Source: Turritopsis dohrnii (Eukaryota; Cnidaria; Hydrozoa; Anthoathecata; Oceaniidae). From it: 64,000 bases of DNA. A model generated the notes under the pieces. It saw only the letters and a program-made list of their open reading frames with translations. It ran no database searches and was not told where the DNA came from. The stretch is taken from the NCBI GenBank assembly GCA_027922465.2, contig BQMF02000260.1, positions 248,001 through 312,000 of the forward strand, written 5' to 3'. The translations under genes and the position numbers were made by a program. Positions 12,614 through 22,609 of the stretch are shown here, piece after piece; positions within the stretch are counted from its first letter, which is position 1, and each line of letters begins with the position of its first letter.

Positions 12614-13079
12614 CTACACGTTTTTTTTTTTATAAGAGAAGAAACTAAGCTTTTGGGTCTCTAGCCAGTTTCTTACAGATTTACCCTAAATTTACTAGAA
12701 AAGTTTCTTAAGGGTTTCTTATCATACACTAAGAATTTTTGCCTTATTGAGAGGAATGCCACAGAGAACAAACTTTTATGCTTATCTTTTTTATTGCAGT
12801 GCTTGCACAAAAACTGAAGAGTGTTTATGTCTTTACAAAAGAATCATTTCAATGCCATCGAGAAATCGTCTAACTTGACATAATCGTCTGTTCCATCAGG
12901 AAACAAGATTCGGTATTCGTCTAAATCTTTCATTCTTAAAAACGAGGGAAAAAATTTACCTCTCAAAATTTCTCAGTTTCTTGGAATAGAGTGAGCTTAC
13001 TACATAGTTTCTTAGGTTTCCGAGCTTGAGCGACTAGAGTTTCTTATAAACTGGTTTCTTATAAAAAAAATACGTGTAG
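12614..13079. mobile_element. MITE with CTACACGT termini and internal TTCTTA/TAAGAA repeats
   Basis: The left end CTACACGT plus a T-run and TATAAGA is mirrored by the right end TCTTATAAAAAAAATACGTG. Inside, TTTCTTA and related hexamers recur in both orientations (about 12670, 12706, 12716, 13009, 13040). No coding capacity. A related end (CGTGTAG) occurs near 57570-57576, and a related element sits at 61054-61430. Confidence 0.6.
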
Positions 13080-13253
13080 GCGTATAGTGCTCTTGACATT
13101 TTGAGCAAATCAAATGCGCTGAGATAGATCTGTTACAAAAGTATTAGCATTTTGTCTATCCGACACGATAACTATTTGTTTCAATATTTTTTGATTATCA
13201 ACCTTGCAGAAATCATGTTTTGGAATTTTGTAAATTCTATTCTAGTCAACCTC

Positions 13254-13301
13254 GAACCCAGGGTCTCTTGCCATATCGAAAAGGCAAGAGACCCTGGGTT
13301 C
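13254..13301. repeat. Perfect 19-bp stem hairpin around CCCAGGGTCTCTTGCC
   Basis: GAACCCAGGGTCTCTTGCC (13254-13272) is followed by a 10-base loop and its exact reverse complement (13283-13301). Outside the stem the context CTATTCTAG occurs on both sides (about 13236 and 13310). Probably a tiny foldback repeat or remnant. Confidence 0.85.
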
Positions 13302-13857
13302 ATGTTGCTATTCTAGTATATTTTCGAAAAACGTTTGCTTTCTGCTTGATATTGTATCATAAACGTCTGTTTTTTATATAGCCCTAAGTCGATTTGTCCG
13401 TCTGACATAAAACAAGTACTTTAGTAACAGTCCCAGATACTTTCAATAAGTTGAGATGGGCGACAAAGTCTTTGACCCCCACTAGTTAAAATTCCATATT
13501 AGGAGATGAATGGTTTTTGAATTGAGAGACTTTTGAAAATTGATTTTACCAGGTCGGCCGAACAGTCAGTTCCCCTTATCTTTCCCTCGGCAAACTAGTG
13601 AGCATAGATTGGACAACACAACAGGTGGAGTTTCGTAAAGAAATTTGTTTTCCAGAGATAAATTACAGATATGTTACAGATAGGATAAAAAATGACTTCT
13701 ATGTTGATAAATTATGAGATAAATTACAGATATGTTGCAGTTAACATAAAAAAACAGTACAGTAAGTAATTTACGCTAAGGTATAAATTTGTGTTGCTTT
13801 ATTGTTTTATCAAAATTATGGATAGGACCATGCACACTTCTTTTAAATGATTTTTCG

Positions 13858-14097
13858 TTAGATTTTCAAATCTGTCGTGAGTGCATAGTAAATCTTTCCA
13901 TTGTATCTGTTCTCTCGTACAACACATCTTTTATAGAATTCAATACCGCCATCACCTTCTCCGTTAAAAACGATCTGCCTCATCATGTTTGGTGGAATGT
14001 CAAAACTTCTGCCTATACAATAAGCAAATCTCTCTCTATGTACTTCGTCAGATGGCCCGACTTCATCCTGTGTCGTTTCTTTGGTGAAGATAGACAT
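13858..14097 (-). pseudogene. Fragment of an unidentified repeated protein
   Basis: An open stretch of 79 codons containing EVHRERFAYCIGRSF and MMRQIVFNGEGDGGIEFY. It is not a family I can name. It is probably real coding sequence, because a diverged copy with the same spacing (HRERVANYV, then MRQMV, a stop, then EGDDGIEY) lies on the plus strand at about 29981-30145. Conservation of the same two motifs in two scattered copies suggests the remains of a mobile-element protein. Host function cannot be assigned. Confidence 0.4.
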
Positions 14098-15157
14098 CTT
14101 GCCACTAGCGCAATTATCTCCAAATGAGCCCTGGGCGGAAATCTAAAACTACTTATGTACGATTAACTAATTTCTAATTTAATTACATAATTCATTGATC
14201 TGCAAAATGTCCTTTTCGTTACGTCTCCTCTCCTCTCCTCTTTTGTGACATATTCTTCCAATTCCACCTAGGAATGTGGAACAAAAAAATCATGGTCATG
14301 ACTAATAGCTATTATAAAGTACACCTACGCAATTTTGAAAAAAGACTGCTGCTGAGAGGTATAGATTTGTCTGCAGGACACCAGAGACGATATTCATTAT
14401 ACAATCATGCAATCACATTCATAATACTTATGTGATTTAATATTTATGTGATTTAGATAAGGACAAAGAATATGTTAAAATTGATTGTTGATGACACCAT
14501 AGTCACAGGAAACAGTTGATTAATTTGTTGATATGTAATTGGATGTAATTGGATAAAATAAACAAGATTCGCAAAAATGCGACTTATTTCCCCAAAGTTG
14601 CGAAACTTTTGCATCATTAAATAACTACAATGGTATAACTACCATCAATGTCATACTCAGATAAAAATGTTGTCCTTACTAATCAGGGTAGAATTGAATT
14701 TAATACCACAAAACAACTTATTTTGAACTTATTAAGAAATGAAGATGTTCATGGTCAAATGATAATGTTTCTCTTATAAATTTTGCTGAGTAATACTTTC
14801 CCTTAAACAACTAAATATCAACAACCGCACCAATGTATAAGGCAATTTTAGCATAAAAAAACATATGATCTTTATTGTTGCAGAAGCTAGACATCCTTTA
14901 TACCATAAAATCACGACAAAACAATATAATTCAACAGAAGACACTTGCACTTGCTTTTTGTAACTCAGATAAAACTATCTTACAACATTATACAATCAAA
15001 TTTGTATACAGATTTAAAAAAGAAGAAAAGAAAATTGTCAAACCTAATTTTAATACTAAAGTATATCAAAAATACTTTGAGGTAGACATAAGCAAATAAC
15101 CATAAGAAAGATATTGGCAAAGAACTCAATACCAGTTAGTAGAGTCAAAGTAAATAC
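14098..15157. other. AT-rich spacer
   Basis: No gene, RNA or bounded mobile element recognised. One open stretch at 14875-15099 (74 codons) is lysine/asparagine-rich and looks like chance in AT-rich sequence. Confidence 0.4.
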
Positions 15158-15328
15158 TCATTTATTTAAAATTTAAAAACATAAAAATACATGACTTTAA
15201 GTTTCATGCATATCGCAATCATCAGATGTATAAAATATAGATGTATAAAATTTTATACATCTGATGATTGCGATATGCATGAAACTTAAAGTCATGTATT
15301 TTTATGTTATTAAATTTTAAATAAATGA
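15158..15328. repeat. Near-perfect palindrome, arms about 78 bp
   Basis: The left arm (15158-15236) begins TCATTTATTTAAAATTTA. It is repeated inverted as the right arm (15252-15328) with about one mismatch and a roughly 15-base spacer. The spacer itself repeats GATGTATAAAA, so several folding registers exist. A transcript across it would form a long hairpin. Confidence 0.9.
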
Positions 15329-16094
15329 ATAAGCAAATAACTACCAACAGCAATTAAAAGCACTTCAAACTAGTACTTTTTGGACACAATTTGGACAGAA
15401 GAGTTGTTTTCGAAAAAGAGATAGGCTTAAAGTGACAATTTATAAAATTGAATTCAAGTATTCAGAATAAACATCTCTGTTCAAAAAAATATGTGCACAC
15501 CCATATTATTTATTATTTGATAAAAATGACCATTGTAAATCCCAAATGAAAAAAAACAACAGATTTCGATACTGAAAATAGACTACACATCCATAACCAA
15601 ATCACTAAAAAGCTGAAAGTAGACGTTTCGTGTTCTGGTTTGATTTGATTTACAGATTGTTTGTTGGATTGTGCTTTGATTTATATATATATACGTTTGT
15701 TGTTTGTGTAAGGAAAATTGACAGTATATATATATATATCAAGTTTTCCATATATATACAGTATCAAAATAGTATAGGTGATCATGGAATTAATCCATAG
15801 TAAATTATGTTTCTGTTGTCAGATTAAATGACTATCCCCAGGGAAGTACATTTTTCGACCAGATTCGATTCTTTCAAGTTATCTATCGTTGTACATATTG
15901 ATGGTAATCTATATAAAATATATGTCAAATTGATTGATTGATTGATTGTAATTGGTTTTCTGACGTTCTTATTGCATATACGACATCACATTTTTACTTG
16001 ATTTTTTACTAATGTACTTTTTGAATTAACACTGGTTGAACTGGTTGTTCTCCATAAGGTTTCCTTTATAGCTGTACATCATATAATAGACGAT
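15329..16094. other. Spacer with TA-rich and ATTG simple repeats
   Basis: Contains TATATATA tracts at about 15685 and 15725 and a short ATTG tetranucleotide run at about 15935-15950. The ISL2EU element starts at the right boundary. No coding feature recognised. Confidence 0.45.
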
Positions 16095-16696
16095 TTCGAC
16101 ATTAAAGCGCCATTATGAAAATGTTACGTCATTTTTCGCTAGGGGGGGGGGGGGGGAGGGCAAGTTGAACTTTGAACTCTAGCGATTAGATGTCTTCATT
16201 TAGTAAGAAGACAGCATAGCATTAACACGAAATTATATTGAATATTATCTGGAACATCCATTTGAAGTACTGTATTAAGTACATCATTAAAATACATCGA
16301 ATTATACTGATAATGGGATTAGAAACTTACGAGGACTTTCTAAACCTCACTGTTGAACAACTGACAGATTATCTGACTGTTAGAGGTCTGAACACTTCAG
16401 GCAAAAAAGTGGAGTTGGTGGCTCGTGCATTTACAGCAATGGAGCTTAAAATGGACATTATTCAATCTGCAGAGGAACAACAAACAAAACTAGAACAGTC
16501 ATATCACGATCTGTTAACACGATTAGGAATTTCAGATCCTTATAAAATATCAATGGAAGAAAGAAATAACAACGTTACTTCATGGCCCCGTTTGAATATG
16601 GGAAATATATTCGCATATATTTTAAGAAAAAAAGACTTTGATGCAGATTATATTGGTAAATACAAAGATAAAAAAGCATATTCATATTTTGATAGT

Positions 16697-16827
16697 TGCA
16701 GGATACTCTATTTGACTTAGGGACTTTAGTTGTCATCTATTCTATTGTACTTACGGTTATATTTGTTGTTCTTTAGATTAAAACATTCTCAACTAAATAA
16801 TAAAGCTTGATGAATGATTTTTATCCA
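16697..16827 (+). repeat. 5' LTR of the Ty3-type element
   Basis: 131 bp, begins TGCAGGATACTC and ends TTTTATCCA. Identical to the copy at 21687-21817. Contains AATAAA (polyadenylation signal) near its 3' end. Confidence 0.95.
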
Positions 16828-16898
16828 TGTTTTAATCTTTGCTTAAACCTCTTTTTCGTTGATCTCACTCTGAAGACACTTGGAATCTACTGTGCTGT

Positions 16899-19800
16899 TT
16901 GACTCAAACTGCGAGAATGACAATCCTTGCTTGTCCCATACCTGGGTGTGGGTTTGCTACCCAAGACGTTGAGACTGTGGGTGCCGCCGCCCTGCTCAAT
17001 GCCCACACAACCCTACACATTTCTGCTCCTTCAGCTGCTACTGCCTCAGCACAGAGAGGACCGAAGTTGAAACGTCCAAAGGTCCAGCTCAATGCAACAA
17101 ACGAGGACTGGAACGCCTTCACACGACGTTGGGACGCCTTCCGCATTGGGTCCGGGGTCAGTGACACTAACGCATCACGCCAACTACTGGAATGCACTAG
17201 TGAACAGCTTGGCAATATTGTCTTACGTGCTGACCCAACATTCACGGATAGACCCCTGCCCGAGTCGCTAAAAATACTCAAGTCGATTGCTGTTATACCA
17301 GTTGCCCTGGGAGTCCTATGTGCCGAACTCTCTGCCATGCGTCAGGACCCAGACGAACCGTTCCGCACATATGCTGCTCGTGTTCAAGGAAAGGCAGAGA
17401 CCTGTGAATTCACGACAAAGTTTAGCAGCATCTGCAGCAATTGCCACCACCTCAATACTGGCAGTGTATACTACACGGACGAGATGATTCGGGACGTGTT
17501 GTTGAACGGTATCGCTGACACGGACATTCGCAGGGAGGCGTTGAGTGCGGATGGGATGCAGACGAAACCAGTCTCGGAGGTTGTCGCTTTCATCGAAAGT
17601 AGGGAGATTGCTCGCAACGCAAATCCTATCTCGTCTTTGTCAGCAATGTCAGCCTACCGTCGTGCTGGCCGTGACCGCCAAAGCCAGAACCAATCCACTC
17701 CTGCCCGGCCCAAATCCCCAAGCCCATCTGATCGTGCTCGTACGGCCCCATGTCCAGGTTGTGGCTCTCTGTTCAACCTATTCTCCAGAATGTCACGGGG
17801 GTGGAACAAAAAGCCCCACACACACTGTGAGGACTGCTGGAGAAAGGCTCGCTCTGGGGAGAAAAGTCCAGCAGAGACGGGTGCCATTTCCGTTGACCCA
17901 ACCGATCACATTGGTCAGATTTCTGCTATCAACCATGACACTCGCCAAGGTGCTGTGAGGAACAAACAAGCCATCTCCCTCGACCACCACATCTTCAACA
18001 AAGGCGAGTGGAGACGCACTAAAATTGCGGATCACCCTCGAGTTCCCCTGACCATATCGATGAAGGGCCGACCACCTGTCAAGGTCTCTGCCGTTGCTGA
18101 CACGGGAGCACAATCCGATCTCTGGTCGCTTGATGAGTTCCTCCGTGCGGGACTTGCAATGTCCGACCTTTCACCCGTGTCACTTTCGCTAAATGCAGCC
18201 AACAAATCCCCAATAAAGATCGACGGGGCATTCTTCGCTGAAATAAAAGGACAATCCTCGGGTTCATCTGTTAGCTGCCGTTCCATGGTGTACGTTAGTC
18301 GGGATGTGAAATCTTTGTTCCTCTCCTACGAGACGATGCTGTCGCTTGGGATCCTCTGCTCCGAATTCCCGAGGGTTGGGATGTTCCCTATCAAGTCAAG
18401 AGCTGAGGAGATGCGAATCGGTACAGGAACAATGGTCGGTGCGATCTGTGGTGCTACATGTGACAATGGCTCGACCTGCAATTGCCCAAAGAGGACACTA
18501 CCTCCTGCCAAACCTGACACGCTCCCTTTCCCTTGCACACCGGAGAACATCCCCAAAATGCGAAGCTGGCTCTTGGACCGATACGCCAGCTCCACCTTCA
18601 ACAAGTGCCCTCACCAATTCCTACCAAAGATGGCGGGCCCACCCGTCGAGATTCACCTAAAGGATAATGCTGAACCGAAAGCCTGCCACAAGGCTGCGTC
18701 GATACCGATACATTGGCAGGAGAGAGTGCATGCCGACCTCAAGCGTGACGAGGCCCTTGGCGTTATCGAACCTGTCCCTATTGGGGAACCTGTTGACTGG
18801 TGCCACAGGATGGTTGTGACCAGGAAGGAAGATGGATCGCCCAGGAGAACTGTGGACTTATCCCCACTGAACAGACACTGCAAGCGAGAGACACACAATT
18901 CTGAGTCACCCTTCCACCTGGCCAGGCGTATCCCCCGCAACACGTGGAAAACGGTAACTGACGCCTGGAACGGGTATCACAGTGTGCCGTTAAAAGAAAC
19001 CGACCGACCCTTGACCACCTTCATCACCCCATTCGGCAGATGGCGGTACACAAGGATCCCACAGGGCTTCCTCTCGGCAGGTGACGGGTACAACCGCCGC
19101 TTCGACGCAGTCCTCGCAGATTTCACCGACAAGGAAAGGTGTGTTGATGACACTGAGTTCCACGACGAGCACATTGACAAGCATTGGTGGAGGGCAATAG
19201 ACTTCCTCTCACTCGTAGGCGGGGCAGGCATAGTCCTGAATCCAGAGAAATTCCAATTCTGCCAGAGAGTAGTTGATTTTGCTGGCTTCCGCATCTCTGA
19301 TGAGCGCATTGAGCCTCTTCCTAAGTACCTTGATGCGATCAGACGCTTCCCCACCCCAACATCCACCACCGACATCAGGAGCTGGTTTGGACTTGTCAAC
19401 CAGGTCGCCAATTATGCTCAACTGCGGTCTGTCATGGAGCCGTTTCGTCGCTTCCTGTCCCCACACCAGCCGTTCGAGTGGAGTCCCGAGTTGGAATCAG
19501 CTTTCCAATCTTCCAAACTTGCTATCATCGAGGCCATACAACTAGGCGTAGAGATTTTTGACCCGAAAAGACCCACCTGCCTACGCACGGATTGGTCGAA
19601 AAAAGGAGTCGGATATTTCCTCCTGCAGAAACACTGTTCGTGCCAGACGGTGACCCCGGAATGCTGTGAGGATGGATGGCGAGTATGCCTTGCAGGCTCT
19701 AGATTCCTATCACCTGCTGAGCAGAATTACGCACCAGTAGAGGGGGAGGCGCTTGCGGTGGCTTGGAGCCTGGAACAGACCAAGTTCTTCACAATGGGCT

Positions 19801-21653
19801 GTCACCGTCTCCTCGTTGCGACTGACCACAAGCCATTGGTCAAGTTGTTTGGCGATCGGACACTGGATGAGATACCCAATCCAAGGCTTTTTCGTTTAAA
19901 GCAAAGAACACTCCCTTGGGGATTTGAGATCGTCCATACACCGGGAAAGACAAACTTTGCCGCAGATGCTGTCTCTCGTCATCCATCTGACTCTACAGGC
20001 AACGCTCCTCCAACGCCGGAGGATTCTTCCGAGCCGGTAATTGCTGCTGCTATACGCCGCGATGCAGAATCCATGTCGTCAATCACTTGGGACCATGTGG
20101 CCTCAGAGACCGCCAGGGACCCTGGGATGCTCACACTCATGGATGCGATCCACCAAGGTTTCCCAGACAGCTACCGCACCAACGCAGCAACCGCCTGTCA
20201 CTGGCGCTATCGGCATGGTTTGTACACCACTGATGGCGTCATCTTATACGACGACAGAGTAGTTATCCCACCTTCTTTGCGAGGGTCTGTGCTTGCCACC
20301 CTCCATTCAGCACACCAGGGCGTCTCCTCCATGGGTGCGCGGGCCCGATCGATATTCTTCTGGCCTGGCATGAGTGACGATATTGAGCGTGTGAGACAGA
20401 GCTGCAAGGACTGTGTTAAGAATGCTCCCTCGCAAGCCCCACTCCCAGCAGTCATATCGGATCCACCCTCGACTCCGTTTGAGAAAGTACATGCAGACTT
20501 CTTCTCGTGCGGCCAGCACTACCTCGTCGTTGGCGATCGATTATCTGGTTGGAGTGACGTATTCCGATCGACTCCCGGCTTTCCCCAGTCTGGATCGGAA
20601 GGCCTGATGACGTGTTTGCGCAACTATTTTTCCCGCTTCGGTGTACCAATCGAAATCTCATCCGATGGAGGCCCGGAGTTCGTTTCAACCGCCACTGAAG
20701 AGTTCCTCAAATGCTGGGGTGTGTCTCATCGAATATCCTCTGCGTACAATGCCCAATCGAACGGTCGTGCAGAAGTTGCCGTCAAGAATGCGAAGCGACT
20801 GCTCCGATCCAACACCGGACCGTCTGGCCTGCTGGATACAGATCGCTTTCTCCGTGCTATGATGCAACTGCGCAACACACCTGATCGTGATTGCGACATA
20901 TCACCGGCGCAGATTGTGTTTGGTCGGCCCCTACGTGATGCATTTGCTTTCGCCAGTCGATTGGAGAAGTTCCAGAATGCCAACATTCAGCCAATCTGGA
21001 GGGAGGCATGGGCAAAGAAAGAAGACGCGCTACGTGAGCGCTTCCACCACTCCGCTGAGAAGCGCAACGAACACTCCCGACAGCTTCCAAATCTTGCAGT
21101 GGGTGATCGTTGCTATATCCAGAACCAGGCAGGGAACCATCCGCTTCGTTGGGACCGGTCGGGTACGGTGACTGAAGTGCACGGTTTTGGCAGCTACACT
21201 CTAAAGGTTGATGGCACTGGTCGGGTCACACGGAGGAATCGACGCTACCTTCGGAAGTTCCAACCGGCTTCACCCATGATCACCAGCCGTGGTTTCCTTG
21301 GCCGAACGGACACTGCTCCTTCTCCACGGGTAACCATTCCAACTGAACGGCCCCCGATGCCGTGTGCCACAGTTCCGCCAAGAACGCCGGATCCAGCCGT
21401 TGACCGTGCTCCTGCTATCGCCCCAGACGTTGCACCCATGCAGGCTCCTCGTCCCATGACACCCAGCCCAGACACGCCACCTGTACAGCATCACACGGAT
21501 GAACAACCACCACCACCACCACCGTCGGGCCCAATGATCGGCCGGCCTGATCCCCCAGTGGACACCATGCCTGCTTCGTCCGTTTCATGTCGCCCCCGGA
21601 GGTCCGCCCGCCCCCCTGCAAAATACGAACCTGAGACAGGACGTTGGGTTTGA
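16899..21653 (+). CDS. Ty3/gypsy-type gag-pol polyprotein, single frame
   Basis: 1,584 codons in one frame. A C2H2-like motif (CPIPGCGF...HTTLH) lies near residue 10, a gag-like region follows to about residue 330, and a Cys-rich segment lies at about 280-315. The aspartic protease motif ADTGAQ is at about 400. Reverse transcriptase runs from about 600 with CVDDTE as the catalytic YxDD equivalent. RNase H has RTDWSKKGVGYF and ATDHKPL. The integrase zinc segment is HQGVSSMG...CKDC, and its core has HADFF and SDGGPEF. The C-terminal tail is proline-rich. Domain order PR-RT-RH-IN is the Ty3 order. Gag and pol share one frame with no slippage site. The coding sequence is unusually GC-rich for this window. 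Confidence 0.93.
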   Translation: MTQTARMTILACPIPGCGFATQDVETVGAAALLNAHTTLHISAPSAATASAQRGPKLKRPKVQLNATNEDWNAFTRRWDAFRIGSGVSDTNASRQLLECTSEQLGNIVLRADPTFTDRPLPESLKILKSIAVIPVALGVLCAELSAMRQDPDEPFRTYAARVQGKAETCEFTTKFSSICSNCHHLNTGSVYYTDEMIRDVLLNGIADTDIRREALSADGMQTKPVSEVVAFIESREIARNANPISSLSAMSAYRRAGRDRQSQNQSTPARPKSPSPSDRARTAPCPGCGSLFNLFSRMSRGWNKKPHTHCEDCWRKARSGEKSPAETGAISVDPTDHIGQISAINHDTRQGAVRNKQAISLDHHIFNKGEWRRTKIADHPRVPLTISMKGRPPVKVSAVADTGAQSDLWSLDEFLRAGLAMSDLSPVSLSLNAANKSPIKIDGAFFAEIKGQSSGSSVSCRSMVYVSRDVKSLFLSYETMLSLGILCSEFPRVGMFPIKSRAEEMRIGTGTMVGAICGATCDNGSTCNCPKRTLPPAKPDTLPFPCTPENIPKMRSWLLDRYASSTFNKCPHQFLPKMAGPPVEIHLKDNAEPKACHKAASIPIHWQERVHADLKRDEALGVIEPVPIGEPVDWCHRMVVTRKEDGSPRRTVDLSPLNRHCKRETHNSESPFHLARRIPRNTWKTVTDAWNGYHSVPLKETDRPLTTFITPFGRWRYTRIPQGFLSAGDGYNRRFDAVLADFTDKERCVDDTEFHDEHIDKHWWRAIDFLSLVGGAGIVLNPEKFQFCQRVVDFAGFRISDERIEPLPKYLDAIRRFPTPTSTTDIRSWFGLVNQVANYAQLRSVMEPFRRFLSPHQPFEWSPELESAFQSSKLAIIEAIQLGVEIFDPKRPTCLRTDWSKKGVGYFLLQKHCSCQTVTPECCEDGWRVCLAGSRFLSPAEQNYAPVEGEALAVAWSLEQTKFFTMGCHRLLVATDHKPLVKLFGDRTLDEIPNPRLFRLKQRTLPWGFEIVHTPGKTNFAADAVSRHPSDSTGNAPPTPEDSSEPVIAAAIRRDAESMSSITWDHVASETARDPGMLTLMDAIHQGFPDSYRTNAATACHWRYRHGLYTTDGVILYDDRVVIPPSLRGSVLATLHSAHQGVSSMGARARSIFFWPGMSDDIERVRQSCKDCVKNAPSQAPLPAVISDPPSTPFEKVHADFFSCGQHYLVVGDRLSGWSDVFRSTPGFPQSGSEGLMTCLRNYFSRFGVPIEISSDGGPEFVSTATEEFLKCWGVSHRISSAYNAQSNGRAEVAVKNAKRLLRSNTGPSGLLDTDRFLRAMMQLRNTPDRDCDISPAQIVFGRPLRDAFAFASRLEKFQNANIQPIWREAWAKKEDALRERFHHSAEKRNEHSRQLPNLAVGDRCYIQNQAGNHPLRWDRSGTVTEVHGFGSYTLKVDGTGRVTRRNRRYLRKFQPASPMITSRGFLGRTDTAPSPRVTIPTERPPMPCATVPPRTPDPAVDRAPAIAPDVAPMQAPRPMTPSPDTPPVQHHTDEQPPPPPPSGPMIGRPDPPVDTMPASSVSCRPRRSARPPAKYEPETGRWV

Positions 21654-21686
21654 GTTTGAGTTCGTCGCTAACGAACTGGTGGGGGA

Positions 21687-21817
21687 TGCAGGATACTCTA
21701 TTTGACTTAGGGACTTTAGTTGTCATCTATTCTATTGTACTTACGGTTATATTTGTTGTTCTTTAGATTAAAACATTCTCAACTAAATAATAAAGCTTGA
21801 TGAATGATTTTTATCCA
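21687..21817 (+). repeat. 3' LTR of the Ty3-type element
   Basis: 131 bp, identical to 16697-16827, preceded by a purine-rich tract and followed by the target duplication ATAGT. Confidence 0.95.
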
Positions 21818-22609
21818 ATAGTGGTTTTGTAGGACCAGTTTATACACACAAAATATCAAATAAAAATATAGTAATTGCATATGCTGAGGTAACTGCATCA
21901 CAAAAAATAAATGAAAGAAAAAAGCTATGGATTGCTCTTGAGAAACAGACCGACCCAGTACAAGTTAACATATTATCAGCGTATTGTTCATGTATGGCAG
22001 GAGCTTTTGAGACATGTAATCATGTTATAGCCACTTTATACAAAATTGAATATGCTAACAGTAAAGGATGGTGTGACCCTGCCTGCACTGAAGTTGCATG
22101 TGCATGGAATCAGAGCAGTCACAAGGAAGTGGAACCACGGCGAATAACAGATATTGTGATCCGTTCAAAACAAGCTATCAATGACAAGACGGTTAACGAG
22201 AAAAAAAGTCAGGAGGCAGTCAGAATGAAAGAACTTCAAAAATTTGAACCTCGCATTGAAAGCCATCAAAAACATGACACAGAAAACTTTAATAAATTGT
22301 TACAAAATATACACAGTATTAATAACAATGCAGTCATATTCAAAGCCGTTGAATCATTTACAGATGTGGAAGCTGATATTAACAGTGTATTAATTGATGG
22401 ACTCTGTAACAACCTACTTGGAGATATGTCTACTGCAAGTGAGACAGAATTGACTAATGCGTTAATTCCAAAACTTGTTACAAATGATGCAACTGTAAAG
22501 CTTGTAGAAAGTAAGACGAAAGGTCAATCTGAGAATAAGTTATGGTTTGAAATGAGACAAGGGAGACTAACTGCTTCAAAACATCATGAAGTATACACGA
22601 AAGTCAACA

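Larger units (their letters stand above)
16697..21817 (+). mobile_element. Complete Ty3/gypsy-type LTR retrotransposon, TSD ATAGT
   Basis: A 5,121-bp element with identical 131-bp LTRs (TG...CA) and the 5-bp target duplication ATAGT at 16692-16696 and 21818-21822. It carries one uninterrupted gag-pol frame. LTR identity and the intact frame point to a very recent insertion into the ISL2EU nuclease gene. No clear tRNA primer site is visible just after the 5' LTR. A purine tract GGTGGGGGA precedes the 3' LTR. Its internal base composition is much richer in G+C than everything around it. Confidence 0.95.

Noticed and set aside
3093..16160. CRISPR arrays or other prokaryotic features
   Set aside because: No regularly spaced direct repeats; introns and eukaryotic genes show a nuclear animal genome.
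16904..21726. Many opposite-strand and out-of-frame ORFs inside the Ty3 gag-pol region
   Set aside because: They are shadows of the GC-rich gag-pol frame, with no independent motifs.
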